Shown piece by piece: positions 17,223-24,908 of a stretch of DNA of 64,000 bases. This DNA is from GWE2-40-63 sp050179685 (GTDB lineage Bacteria > Bacteroidota > Bacteroidia > Bacteroidales > SZUA-534): NCBI GenBank assembly GCA_050179685.1, contig JBFXEW010000009.1, positions 62,001 through 126,000 on the forward strand, in the 5' to 3' direction. The notes under the pieces are model-generated. The model had not been told where the DNA came from and did not search any database. It worked only from the letters and a program-made list of their open reading frames with translations. The stretch's first letter is position 1. Each line of letters starts with the position of its first letter. Made by a program: the position numbers and the translations under genes.

Positions 17223-18262
17223 AAGCCTTTAAAAAAACGGTTCCAGCGGAGTTTGTTGCGGTTTGTGTCGTACGAAAAAAGCACCCGTGTAGCTTTTCCA
17301 ATTACATGGCTGTGGGGCAGAAAACCCCAGTAACGACTGTCTTTGGCATTGTCGCGGTTGTCGTCCATCACAAAGTAATAGTCTTGTTTTACGGTGTAAT
17401 GCCGGGTTTCTTCTCCATTGATGTAAATCTTATCGCCCATAAGCGAAACTGAGTTTCCTTCAAAATGCTCAATCAGTTGGCGGTATAATTCCAGATTCCG
17501 GATATCGAGGTTGAGATGCTGCCCTTTAAACGGAATTTGCACCGGGCCAAAGTAGTCTTTGTTGTTTTGGTGGTAAGTTCCCATGGGATATACGTATTGG
17601 GTATTTTCGCCCGGGAAGTCTTTCAGTTTGCGGATAAAGCGGATGTTGGGCTCATCATTCAGCTTTTGAGCTTCGGAGTCGGTAAAGGGAAAATCGTAGA
17701 TTCCCATATCGGAAACCAGACCACCTTCCGAAATCTGGTAGCGGTTCAGAAATTCGTCGTTAAGCAGAGACCCGTCGGTAACCAGCCGGTAATTGTACTG
17801 CACTGTGGCCGGTTCGGTAAAAGGCTGTTTATTTATGCTGAGTTGCTTATCGGCAATCAGCAGTGTGTCGCCGGGTAAGGCTACGCAACGCTTGGTCATG
17901 AGTTCCTTTTTGTCGATGGGCAGTCCTTCGTGCGCCGGATAGTTGAACACAAGCAGGTCATTTACCTGAATGTGCTTAAATCCGGGTAAACGCAGGGGAT
18001 GTAGTTGCACCCAGTCGACATAACATTTGGGAAATAAAGGAAGCGAGAACAGGGTGACAGGCAAACGCGCACCATACGAGGTTTTATTTATAAGCACATA
18101 ATCGCCGGTGAGCAGGGTTTTTTCCATGCGCGGACTCTCGACCAGGTAGGTCTGAATAAAAACCCCTTTGACTATTAAAATAAGAACGAGGGAAAGCCCC
18201 AGGGCTTTTCCCCATTCTTTTACATTTGCTTTAATGGTCTTTTTGCGGGAACGCTTTGCCAT
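17219..18262 (-). CDS. Signal peptidase I-like paralogue lacking the usual catalytic serine
   Basis: The 347-residue protein has the S26 architecture: an N-terminal membrane segment (LGLSLVLILIVKGVFIQTYL), the box around residues 42-60, the lysine box TKRCVALPGDTL, and the C-terminal MDDNRDNAKDSRYWGF box. In active LepB, and in its neighbour, Ser precedes Met (PTSSMEKSL). Here the aligned stretch is VESPRMEKTL, so Arg45 stands where the nucleophile should be; the nearest serine is Ser43. The general-base Lys region is kept. It may be a non-catalytic partner of the adjacent LepB, or use a shifted serine. It lies 24 nt downstream of lepB and overlaps DUF5329 by 4 nt. Confidence 0.85.
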   Translation of the reverse strand: MAKRSRKKTIKANVKEWGKALGLSLVLILIVKGVFIQTYLVESPRMEKTLLTGDYVLINKTSYGARLPVTLFSLPLFPKCYVDWVQLHPLRLPGFKHIQVNDLLVFNYPAHEGLPIDKKELMTKRCVALPGDTLLIADKQLSINKQPFTEPATVQYNYRLVTDGSLLNDEFLNRYQISEGGLVSDMGIYDFPFTDSEAQKLNDEPNIRFIRKLKDFPGENTQYVYPMGTYHQNNKDYFGPVQIPFKGQHLNLDIRNLELYRQLIEHFEGNSVSLMGDKIYINGEETRHYTVKQDYYFVMDDNRDNAKDSRYWGFLPHSHVIGKATRVLFSYDTNRNKLRWNRFFKGL

Positions 18263-18286
18263 CGTTATTCTTATCTGGTAATTGTT

Positions 18287-19618
18287 TTAGTGAATGGTAC
18301 GCAGCATGCGGCTAAAACGGATGTTTTTCGGGAAACCATAATCCTTATCGAGCGAAAGCCATACCAATGAAGCCCGTCCCACCACATGATCCTCGGGTAC
18401 ATAACCCCAGAATCTTGAATCGAGCGAGTTGTGACGGTTGTCGCCCATCATCCAGTAATAGTCCATGGCAAAAGTGTAGCTGTTGGCCGCTTCGCCATTA
18501 ATATAAATTACGCTGTCTTTTACTTCCAGCTGGTTGCCTTCGTAATGATTGATGATGCGCTCATAAAAAGGCAGATTCTCCAGAGTTAAGGGAGTAGTTG
18601 CACCTTCTTTAGGTATCCAGATGGGGCCAAAGTTGTCTTCGTTCCAGGCATATCGGGCATCGTGAGGGAAAATGTATTTGCTTCCGTCACGTGTTCCGGC
18701 ATTCACCCGCTCAATACTTTTTACAATATTAAAAGTACTGATGCGCTTCGCTACTTCCTCAGTAAGTGGAATTACATAATACCCGGGCTGAATGTAGCCC
18801 TGCTGAAAATCTTCCATAGATACGCCCAGTTTTTGCAAGGCTTTGGGGTTGATTGACGAGCCGTCGGTAAGGATGGCATAGCGGTATTGTACTTTTCCGG
18901 CTACTTCCTGTGGATTATTGTTTATGTAGAGTTGTCCGTTAACAATTTTAAGACTATCGCCGGGAATTGCCACACAGCGTTTGATGTAGTTTTCGCACTT
19001 ATCTACCGGACGGTGTGCCACGGTATATTCGTTCCAGATGCGCTCACGGCCGTAATCGCGAACCAGCTGATAATAACTGGGAGCCTGATTTTCGAGACAA
19101 ACGGTATCGCCTTCGGGGAAGTTAAATACCACCACATCGTTGTTTTTTATGGTGCGGTATCCGGCCATACGGAAATAGTCGCGCTGCCAGGCTTCGCTGA
19201 ACGAAGGCTTCATGTTGTTCGATGCGGGCATGGAATGATGCACAAAGGGGAACGAAATGGGGGTAATGGGTTTTCGTGGTCCGTAGGCGCTTTTGCTAAC
19301 AAAAAGATAGTCGCCCACCAACAGTGATTTTTCCATCGAAGAGGTTGGAATGGTGTAGGCTTCGAAGAAAAAAGTACGGATAAAGCTGGCTGCTATCACG
19401 GCAAAAATAATGGCATCGACCCATTCCACTACTTTGGTTTGTTTTTGAACGCCTTTCTTTTTCCAAAAAGCCCAGTGTACTTTTTTCGACACATAAATGT
19501 CGAACACAACGGGCAGGCCAAGCAGCCACCAGTAATTGGTGTTCCAAATTACCCACAATAAGTAGGCGGTTCCGGCCAGGCCGAATTTGAACCATTTATT
19601 TTTAACTATTTCTTTCAT
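18287..19618 (-). CDS. lepB: Signal peptidase I
   Basis: The 443-residue product is longer than E. coli LepB but usual for Bacteroidota. It has an N-terminal membrane segment, a second hydrophobic stretch (AIIFAVIAASFIRTFFF) before the catalytic box IPTSSMEKSLLVGDYLFV (Ser94), the lysine box YIKRCVAIPGDSL, and the C-terminal MMGDNRHNSLDSRFWGYVPE box. It removes signal peptides from exported proteins at the outer face of the inner membrane. It follows dapB (131-bp gap) and precedes a paralogue with an altered serine box. The gene order dapB-lepB-lepB is common in this phylum. Confidence 0.97.
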   Translation of the reverse strand: MKEIVKNKWFKFGLAGTAYLLWVIWNTNYWWLLGLPVVFDIYVSKKVHWAFWKKKGVQKQTKVVEWVDAIIFAVIAASFIRTFFFEAYTIPTSSMEKSLLVGDYLFVSKSAYGPRKPITPISFPFVHHSMPASNNMKPSFSEAWQRDYFRMAGYRTIKNNDVVVFNFPEGDTVCLENQAPSYYQLVRDYGRERIWNEYTVAHRPVDKCENYIKRCVAIPGDSLKIVNGQLYINNNPQEVAGKVQYRYAILTDGSSINPKALQKLGVSMEDFQQGYIQPGYYVIPLTEEVAKRISTFNIVKSIERVNAGTRDGSKYIFPHDARYAWNEDNFGPIWIPKEGATTPLTLENLPFYERIINHYEGNQLEVKDSVIYINGEAANSYTFAMDYYWMMGDNRHNSLDSRFWGYVPEDHVVGRASLVWLSLDKDYGFPKNIRFSRMLRTIH

Positions 19619-19749
19619 TCGTGTAGTTTTTATGCCTTTAAATTTTGGGCTTAAATTGATGGTTTAAAGGCTGATTATTATTTTTTTCTTTTGATTCCCT
19701 ATTTAATTAGCCGTACAAAAATAACCAATCCGCTCAATTTATGATTGGC

Positions 19750-20469
19750 TTACTCCAATTTTAATAAATCGTTCATGCCATAACATCCCGATTTACCCTT
19801 CATAAACTCCGCGGCTAAAACAGCTCCCATGGCAAAACCCTTGCGGCTTTTGGCTTCGTGTTTTATACTCAGGGTGTCGATGGACGAATCGTAAATTACT
19901 TCGTGGGTGCCGGGTACTTCACCTTCGCGGAACGAAATAATGGGCAGTTCGTTTTCGTTTACATCGGCCTGGTTTTTCCAGGAGTTATACCTGTTTTTTG
20001 CAGCCAGAATACTTTCGGCCAGTGTAATGGCGGTTCCGCTGGGCGCATCGAGTTTTTTTGTGTGGTGTATTTCATTCATCGAAACAGAATATTCGGGAAA
20101 GTCCTGCATCAGCTGGGCCAATTTGCGATTCAATTCAAAAAACAGGTTTACACCCAGACTAAAGTTTGAGGCATAAAAGAAACCGGCTTTCATGTTTTCA
20201 CATTTTTTGATGAGTTCACCCAATTGGTCGAGCCAGCCGGTAGTTCCCGAAACAACCGGCACGCCCGATTCAAAACATTTTAAATAATTGGCAACCGCCG
20301 ATTCGGGCTTGCTGAACTCAATACAGACATCGATTCCCCTGAGTTTATCGGGATTTAGATCGCTTTGGTTATCGTGGTCGATGATTAAACCAATGGTATG
20401 TCCCCGCGACACAGCTATTGCTTCAATAGCTTTCCCCATTTTTCCGTATCCAATTAGTGCAATATTCAT
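19750..20469 (-). CDS. dapB: 4-hydroxy-tetrahydrodipicolinate reductase
   Basis: The 239-residue protein begins with the Rossmann motif MNIALIGYGKMGKAIE and carries the active-site stretch HHTKKLDAPSGTAI (catalytic His and Lys) and the NAD(P)H-binding VSGTTGWL. It reduces the dapA product on the lysine/diaminopimelate pathway, needed for peptidoglycan. The length is at the short end of the family, normal for Bacteroidota. It lies 35 nt downstream of the HTH gene and upstream of lepB, so it may be transcribed with either. Confidence 0.97.
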   Translation of the reverse strand: MNIALIGYGKMGKAIEAIAVSRGHTIGLIIDHDNQSDLNPDKLRGIDVCIEFSKPESAVANYLKCFESGVPVVSGTTGWLDQLGELIKKCENMKAGFFYASNFSLGVNLFFELNRKLAQLMQDFPEYSVSMNEIHHTKKLDAPSGTAITLAESILAAKNRYNSWKNQADVNENELPIISFREGEVPGTHEVIYDSSIDTLSIKHEAKSRKGFAMGAVLAAEFMKGKSGCYGMNDLLKLE

Positions 20470-20504
20470 AGTATTCTATTTAGTTTGTTGGCTTATAAAC
20501 TGTT

Positions 20505-20720
20505 TTAGTTATTTTCATTGTTTTCGTAATCGAGAATGTCGCCTGGTGTGCAGTTCAGCTCGCGGCAGATGGCTTCGAGGGTTGAGAAGCGAATGGCCCG
20601 GGCTTTTCCACTTTTCAGCACCGAAAGGTTAGCCATGGTTATGCCCACCCGCTCTGACAATTCGGTGAGCGACATTTTGCGCCTGGCTAACATTACATCG
20701 AGGTTTACTATTATCGACAT
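20505..20720 (-). CDS. XRE-family HTH regulator paired with DUF2975 protein
   Basis: The 71-residue product is a single helix-turn-helix domain: LDVMLARRKMSLTELSERVG, ITMANLSVLKSGKARAIRFS, TLEAICRELNCTPGDILDY. This is the YozG-like group that typically accompanies DUF2975 membrane proteins. The gene begins 22 nt after the DUF2975 stop. It probably represses or activates its own operon at the TTATCG palindromes upstream of the DUF2975 gene (inferred). dapB follows closely, so read-through to dapB is possible. Confidence 0.9.
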   Translation of the reverse strand: MSIIVNLDVMLARRKMSLTELSERVGITMANLSVLKSGKARAIRFSTLEAICRELNCTPGDILDYENNENN

Positions 20721-20742
20721 GGTTCAACGGTTATTTTTTAAT

Positions 20743-21375
20743 CTAAATGGTTAATTCCTGTTCTTCCTGTAAGGTTTTGCCCGCTTTAAATACTTCGCTC
20801 AGAATAAATGCAGCCAGGGCTATCCATAAAAAGTTCAATACCTGGTTATCGAATACGGGTAGCGCCACAAAGTTTTCAAATACCATGGGTTTTATAAAAA
20901 CCAATTTCGACAGGCTTAACAGTGAAGCCAAAGCAAAAATTAACACCGAGCCTTTTGCAATTCGTTTTAAAACGATGCTAATGCCTTTATCGAAAGGTAA
21001 GCCTGATTTTACCGCATTGTGCAACAATTCGAATAAGCGGTACAGCTGATAATTATAAAATAAGGTAACTAACACTGCCGAAACGGTAAAAAGCAAAACA
21101 AAGATGGCGTGTGAAGGCAGGTTTAATGCCAGATCGGGAAAACCGCCAAACTGTTCAATGTGTACTCCAAGTTGTTTGTGAGTCAGGGTTTGGAATGAAC
21201 CGTTAACCTTTAGTTCCAGCACAAACTTACCCAGGTATCGGGTCATCAGGGTTTTTTCAGGAAAAATAAGGTTTAAAAGCTGGAATCCGAATACTCCGGC
21301 TCCCAATACCAGGTTGAGCCAGTATAGGTATTTAAAGAAACGGTATAAATAATGAATTAGTTTTTTGCCACGCAT
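20743..21375 (-). CDS. DUF2975 domain membrane protein
   Basis: Four hydrophobic segments are visible (around LYWLNLVLGAGVFGFQLLNL, HAIFVLLFTVSAVLVTLFYN, GSVLIFALASLLSLSKLVFI and FLWIALAAFILSEVFKAG), the DUF2975 layout. The start at 21375 (MRGKKLIHYLYRFFKYLYW, basic then membrane) is preferred over 21498. The longer version would translate through the promoter and two operator palindromes and has a low-complexity Phe/Tyr/Asp start. Length is 210 residues. DUF2975 proteins pair with a small HTH regulator, as here (gene overlapping operon). Its function in the membrane is unknown; a sensory or sequestering role toward the regulator is speculation. Confidence 0.88.
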   Translation of the reverse strand: MRGKKLIHYLYRFFKYLYWLNLVLGAGVFGFQLLNLIFPEKTLMTRYLGKFVLELKVNGSFQTLTHKQLGVHIEQFGGFPDLALNLPSHAIFVLLFTVSAVLVTLFYNYQLYRLFELLHNAVKSGLPFDKGISIVLKRIAKGSVLIFALASLLSLSKLVFIKPMVFENFVALPVFDNQVLNFLWIALAAFILSEVFKAGKTLQEEQELTI

Positions 21376-21393
21376 GGGTTCAAATATTTTGAA

Positions 21394-21424
21394 CAAAGAA
21401 AGGTAATATTTATCAAAAAACAAA
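21394..21424 (-). promoter_or_regulatory. Promoter of the DUF2975-HTH operon
   Basis: On the minus strand, TTTG (21421-21424), a 19-nt spacer and TTTCTTTG (21394-21401) match the Bacteroidota consensus TTTG-N19-TAnnTTTG with one mismatch. The start would fall about 12 nt before the ATG at 21375, which supports that start. Confidence 0.7.
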
Positions 21425-21430
21425 TAATAA

Positions 21431-21461
21431 TTATCGAAAAACGATAAATAATTATCGATAA
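21431..21461. promoter_or_regulatory. Operator candidates TTATCG-N5-CGATAA and TTATCGATAA
   Basis: A 6-bp arm inverted repeat (21431-21447) and a perfect 10-bp palindrome (21452-21461) share the half-site TTATCG and sit just upstream of the -33 box. A further related half-site, TTATCA, lies at about 21410. The likely ligand is the HTH protein encoded downstream. That link is inference. Confidence 0.65.
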
Positions 21462-21503
21462 CTAAAAATTCATCGTACGGGAATGGAGTTGGGAGCAAAA
21501 AAA

Positions 21504-21528
21504 AACCATCCGCATTGGATGGTTTTTC
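21504..21528 (-). terminator. Intrinsic terminator after rplT
   Basis: ACCATCC-GCATT-GGATGGT flanked by A-run and T-run. On the minus strand it follows the rplT stop by about 19 nt and ends the thrS-infC-rpmI-rplT operon. It can act in both directions. Confidence 0.85.
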
Positions 21529-21546
21529 TATTGATGTAATGTTTTC

Positions 21547-21891
21547 TTATTTCACTGTTTTGCAAATGGCTTCAAAAGCCTTTGGGTGGTTCATAGCCAG
21601 GTCGGCCAGCACCTTACGGTTAAGATCGACATTTGCTTTATTGAGTTTGCCAATAAACTCAGAATAGGACATTCCATGAAGACGGGTACCGGCGTTGATA
21701 CGCTGGATCCAAAGACTTCTGAAATTACGTTTTTTCGTTTTTCTGTCGCGGTAAGCGTATTGTTGACCTTTTTCGAAGGTATTTTTGGCTACCGTCCAAA
21801 CATTAGCACGTGCACCAAAGTTACCTCTGGTACGTTTCATTAATTTTTTTCTTCTTGCTCTTGATGCTACAGCATTTACTGATCTAGGCAT
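21547..21891 (-). CDS. rplT: Ribosomal protein bL20
   Basis: The 114-residue protein has the highly conserved bL20 sequence: MPRSVNAVASRARRKKLMKR, RGNFGARANVWTVAKN, RDRKTKKRNFRSLWIQRINA and NRKVLADLAMNHPKAFEAI. It binds 23S rRNA early in 50S assembly. In other bacteria it represses its own operon by binding the mRNA. The 87-nt gap to rpmI is longer than the others in this operon and could hold such a site. Confidence 0.99.
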   Translation of the reverse strand: MPRSVNAVASRARRKKLMKRTRGNFGARANVWTVAKNTFEKGQQYAYRDRKTKKRNFRSLWIQRINAGTRLHGMSYSEFIGKLNKANVDLNRKVLADLAMNHPKAFEAICKTVK

Positions 21892-21978
21892 AACTTTTAC
21901 TTTTTACGGAATGGTTAGCGTTCCTCTCCATTAGGAATCTTTTGCGGCTAATTCACTCCAGGTTAAACATTTTACTTA

Positions 21979-22176
21979 CTACTTCATGGCCAGGCAAAGC
22001 TTGATGTTGTTCACATCGGCTTTGTTAACCGTAGTAAAATACGTTAGATTACGCTTACGCTTGGTCGATTTTTTAGTCAAAATGTGACTTTTGTAAGCAT
22101 GTTTTCTTTTAATCTTTCCGGTACCAGTCAACACAAAGCGCTTCTTTGCTCCGGAATTGGTTTTCATTTTTGGCAT
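21979..22176 (-). CDS. rpmI: Ribosomal protein bL35
   Basis: The 65-residue protein is typical bL35: MPKMKTNSGAKKRFVLTGTG, KRKHAYKSHILTKKSTKRKR, and NTVNKADVNNIKLCLA-like end. It lies between infC (24 nt upstream) and rplT, the universal operon order. It is a structural protein of the large subunit. Confidence 0.99.
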   Translation of the reverse strand: MPKMKTNSGAKKRFVLTGTGKIKRKHAYKSHILTKKSTKRKRNLTYFTTVNKADVNNIKLCLAMK

Positions 22177-22200
22177 AATTGTTTAATTTAAAAGAACAAT

Positions 22201-22761
22201 TTATTTTTTCTTTTTAGGTGAAATAAGCATAATCATGCGTTTACCTTCTAATTTGGGTAATTGTTCTACTTTTCCCAGGTCTTCTAATTCCTGAGCCAGG
22301 CGGAGCAAAAGAATTTCTCCCTGCTCTTTGAATAAAATAGAACGCCCTTTAAAGAACACGTAAACTTTAAGTTTTGATCCCTCTTCGAGGAATTTGATGG
22401 CATGATTCTTTTTAAAGGTGTAATCGTGCTCATCGGTGTTTGGTCCAAACCTGATTTCTTTTAAAATCACTTTAGTAGCCTTCGATTTCATCTCTTTTTG
22501 CTTGCGCTTTTGTTCGTAAAGAAACTTACTGTAATCGATTACTTTACAAACAGGTGGATCGGCTTTTGGTGAAATCTCAACGAGATCAAGTTCTTGCTCT
22601 TCAGCTATTTTAAGAGCATCTTTAATTGAGAAAATTCCGGGTTCTTCGATGTTGTCGCCCACTAAACGCACATGCGTTACTTTAATTGCCTCATTAATTC
22701 GGAACAAAGACTGTTCCTCTCGTGGTACGAATCTCTGTCTCGGGTGTCTTGGTCCTGCTAT
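22201..22761 (-). CDS. infC: Translation initiation factor IF-3 (ATA start)
   Basis: The conserved IF-3 body runs from RINEAIKVTHVRLVGDN through the linker (YEQKRKQKEMKSKATKVILK) to the C-terminal domain ending KRMIMLISPKKKK. The first conventional start in frame is TTG at 22707, but the frame is open further back to ATA at 22759-22761, giving an N-terminal extension M/I-AGPRHPRQRFVPREEQS ahead of the conserved region. An AGGAGG lies 8 nt upstream, rare in this phylum. Rare starts (AUU/AUA/AUC) are a known way for infC to autoregulate, since IF-3 rejects non-standard initiation. This gives 186 residues. The gene starts 22 nt after the thrS stop. Confidence 0.95.
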   Translation of the reverse strand: MAGPRHPRQRFVPREEQSLFRINEAIKVTHVRLVGDNIEEPGIFSIKDALKIAEEQELDLVEISPKADPPVCKVIDYSKFLYEQKRKQKEMKSKATKVILKEIRFGPNTDEHDYTFKKNHAIKFLEEGSKLKVYVFFKGRSILFKEQGEILLLRLAQELEDLGKVEQLPKLEGKRMIMLISPKKKK

Positions 22762-22769
22762 GGCTTGGT

Positions 22770-22775
22770 CCTCCT
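22770..22775 (-). promoter_or_regulatory. Strong Shine-Dalgarno before infC
   Basis: AGGAGG on the minus strand ends 8 nt before the proposed ATA start of infC. Shine-Dalgarno sequences are generally absent in this phylum and I saw no comparable match before the other genes, so its presence supports the ATA start over the downstream TTG. Confidence 0.75.
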
Positions 22776-22783
22776 ATAATTAG

Positions 22784-24724
22784 TTAATACTTCGTTAATT
22801 CTTCTACTTCTTTGGTAACTAAAGCGGCAAATTCATCCATGCTCATGGAGCCTTTGTCGCCGTCGCCCTGCTTACGTACCGAAACGGAATTGGTTTCCAT
22901 TTCTTTTTCACCTACAATAAGCAGGTAAGGAATACGTTTTAACTCGTTATCGCGTATCTTTCTGCCTATCTTTTCGTTTCGGTCGTCAATTGCGGTGCGA
23001 ATATCGGAATTATTTAGAAAATCTGAAACTTTTTGGGCAAATTCGTTATATTTTTCACTGATTGGTAAAACAACAGCCTGATCGGGAGTTAACCAAAGCG
23101 GAAACTTTCCACCGGTGTGTTCAATTAAAACAGCTACAAAGCGTTCCATGGAACCAAAGGGTGCACGGTGAATCATTACCGGACGGTGGCGTTTGTCGTC
23201 GCTGCCAATGTACTCCAGTTCAAAACGTTCGGGCAGGTTGTAATCTACCTGAATGGTTCCCAATTGCCATTTACGGCCAATGGCATCGCGTACCATAAAA
23301 TCGAGTTTTGGTCCGTAGAATGCTGCTTCGCCGGTTTCAATTACAGTTTCCAGTCCTTTTTCGGCGCAGGCTTCAATAATGGCACTTTCGGCTTTCTCCC
23401 AGTTCTCGTCGCTGCCAATGTATTTTTCGTTATTGTTTGGATCGCGCAAGGAGATTTGGGCAGTAAACTCGTTAAATTCCAAAGTTTTAAAAATGTATAA
23501 AACAATATCAATTACCTTAATGAATTCTTCTTTTAGCTGATCGGGGCGGCAGAAAATGTGCGCATCGTCCTGGGTGAAACCGCGAACGCGGGTTAAACCA
23601 TGTAATTCGCCACTTTGTTCGTAACGATAAACAGTTCCGAATTCGGCAAAGCGAACAGGTAAATCTTTATAGGAACGGGGTTTAACCTTGAATATCTCAC
23701 AGTGGTGCGGGCAGTTCATTGGTTTCAACAGAAACTCTTCGCCTTCGGCTGGTGTGTGAATGGGTTGAAACGAGTCGGCTCCGTACTTTGCGTAGTGACC
23801 CGAAGTAACATACAATTCTTTTTGTCCGATGTGCGGAGTAATTACCGGTTCGTAGCCATAAGCACGCTGAACTCTCTTTAAGAAATTCTCCAATCGCTCA
23901 CGCAGCATGGCACCTTTGGGTAACCATAAGGGTAAACCTTGTCCAACCCGTTGCGAAAAGGCAAACAGTTCCAATTCTTTTCCCAGTTTTCGGTGATCGC
24001 GTTTTTTGGCTTCTTCAAGTAAAACCAGGTATTCGTCGAGCATCGATTTTTTAGGGAAGGTAATGCCGTAAACGCGGGTAAGCTGCTTGCGGCTTTCGTC
24101 GCCACGCCAGTAGGCTCCGGCTACGCTTAATATTTTAACAGCTTTAATAAAACTTGTGTTGGGTAAGTGTGGCCCGCGGCACAAGTCGGTAAAATTTCCC
24201 TGTTTATAAAAGCTGATGCTTCCGTCTTCGAGATCGTTGATTAATTCTACTTTGTAAGTTTCCTGCCGTCCGCCAAAAAAGTCGATGGCATCTTTTTTCG
24301 AAACTTCGCTACGCTGGTATTCAGCTTTGGTCGAAGCGAGTTCCATTATCTTATTCTCGATAGTAATAAAATCAGCATCAGTAATTGTTTTTCCTTCGCC
24401 TAAATCCACATCGTAATAAAAGCCATTTTCGATAGCCGGGCCAATACCGAATTTTATTCCGGGATACAGTTCCTGCAAAGCTTCGGCCATAAGGTGTGCC
24501 GATGAGTGCCAGAAGGCATGTTTACCTTCCTCATCGTCCCATTTATGTAACTTAATGGATGCATCGTTATTAATAGGGCGGGTTAAATCGAATAAATCGT
24601 TGTTTACAGTAACCGATAAAACCTCTTTGGCCAGTCGGGGACTTATATTGTTGGCAATTTCCAAGCCGGTAATTCCTTTTGGATACTCCCTGCTGCTGTT
24701 ATCGGGAAGTGTTATCTTTATCAT
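22784..24724 (-). CDS. thrS: Threonyl-tRNA synthetase
   Basis: The 646-residue protein has the full class II ThrRS layout: the N-terminal TGS domain (MIKITLPDNSSREYPKGITG), the editing domain with HSSAHLMAEAL and GPHLPNT, the catalytic core with LKPMNCPHHCEIFK (Cys and His zinc ligands) and YRYEQSGELHGLTRVRGFTQ, and the anticodon-binding C-terminus (PDQAVVLPISEKYNEFA). It charges tRNA-Thr in the cytoplasm. It is the first gene of thrS-infC-rpmI-rplT and has a good promoter at 24755-24786. No T-box or leader peptide is visible in its 5' leader. Confidence 0.99.
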   Translation of the reverse strand: MIKITLPDNSSREYPKGITGLEIANNISPRLAKEVLSVTVNNDLFDLTRPINNDASIKLHKWDDEEGKHAFWHSSAHLMAEALQELYPGIKFGIGPAIENGFYYDVDLGEGKTITDADFITIENKIMELASTKAEYQRSEVSKKDAIDFFGGRQETYKVELINDLEDGSISFYKQGNFTDLCRGPHLPNTSFIKAVKILSVAGAYWRGDESRKQLTRVYGITFPKKSMLDEYLVLLEEAKKRDHRKLGKELELFAFSQRVGQGLPLWLPKGAMLRERLENFLKRVQRAYGYEPVITPHIGQKELYVTSGHYAKYGADSFQPIHTPAEGEEFLLKPMNCPHHCEIFKVKPRSYKDLPVRFAEFGTVYRYEQSGELHGLTRVRGFTQDDAHIFCRPDQLKEEFIKVIDIVLYIFKTLEFNEFTAQISLRDPNNNEKYIGSDENWEKAESAIIEACAEKGLETVIETGEAAFYGPKLDFMVRDAIGRKWQLGTIQVDYNLPERFELEYIGSDDKRHRPVMIHRAPFGSMERFVAVLIEHTGGKFPLWLTPDQAVVLPISEKYNEFAQKVSDFLNNSDIRTAIDDRNEKIGRKIRDNELKRIPYLLIVGEKEMETNSVSVRKQGDGDKGSMSMDEFAALVTKEVEELTKY

Positions 24725-24754
24725 AATTGTGTTATTTACATTTTTTCAAGTTTG

Positions 24755-24786
24755 CAAAAATAGAACTAATGTTTGACAATAAACAA
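24755..24786 (-). promoter_or_regulatory. Promoter of the thrS-infC-rpmI-rplT operon
   Basis: TTG (24784-24786), a 21-nt spacer and TATTTTTG (24755-24762) on the minus strand match the Bacteroidota sigma consensus. The start site would lie about 20 nt before the thrS ATG. Confidence 0.65.
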
Positions 24787-24908
24787 TTTGCAGCGAAAAA
24801 ATATAGGATTAATTCGGTTAAATTTTATAAAGGTGAAGTACTTTGATAGATTCGATTTATGCAATTCGTTTGCAGAACCGAAATATGAGCTTCGTTTTTG
24901 TTTTGTGA

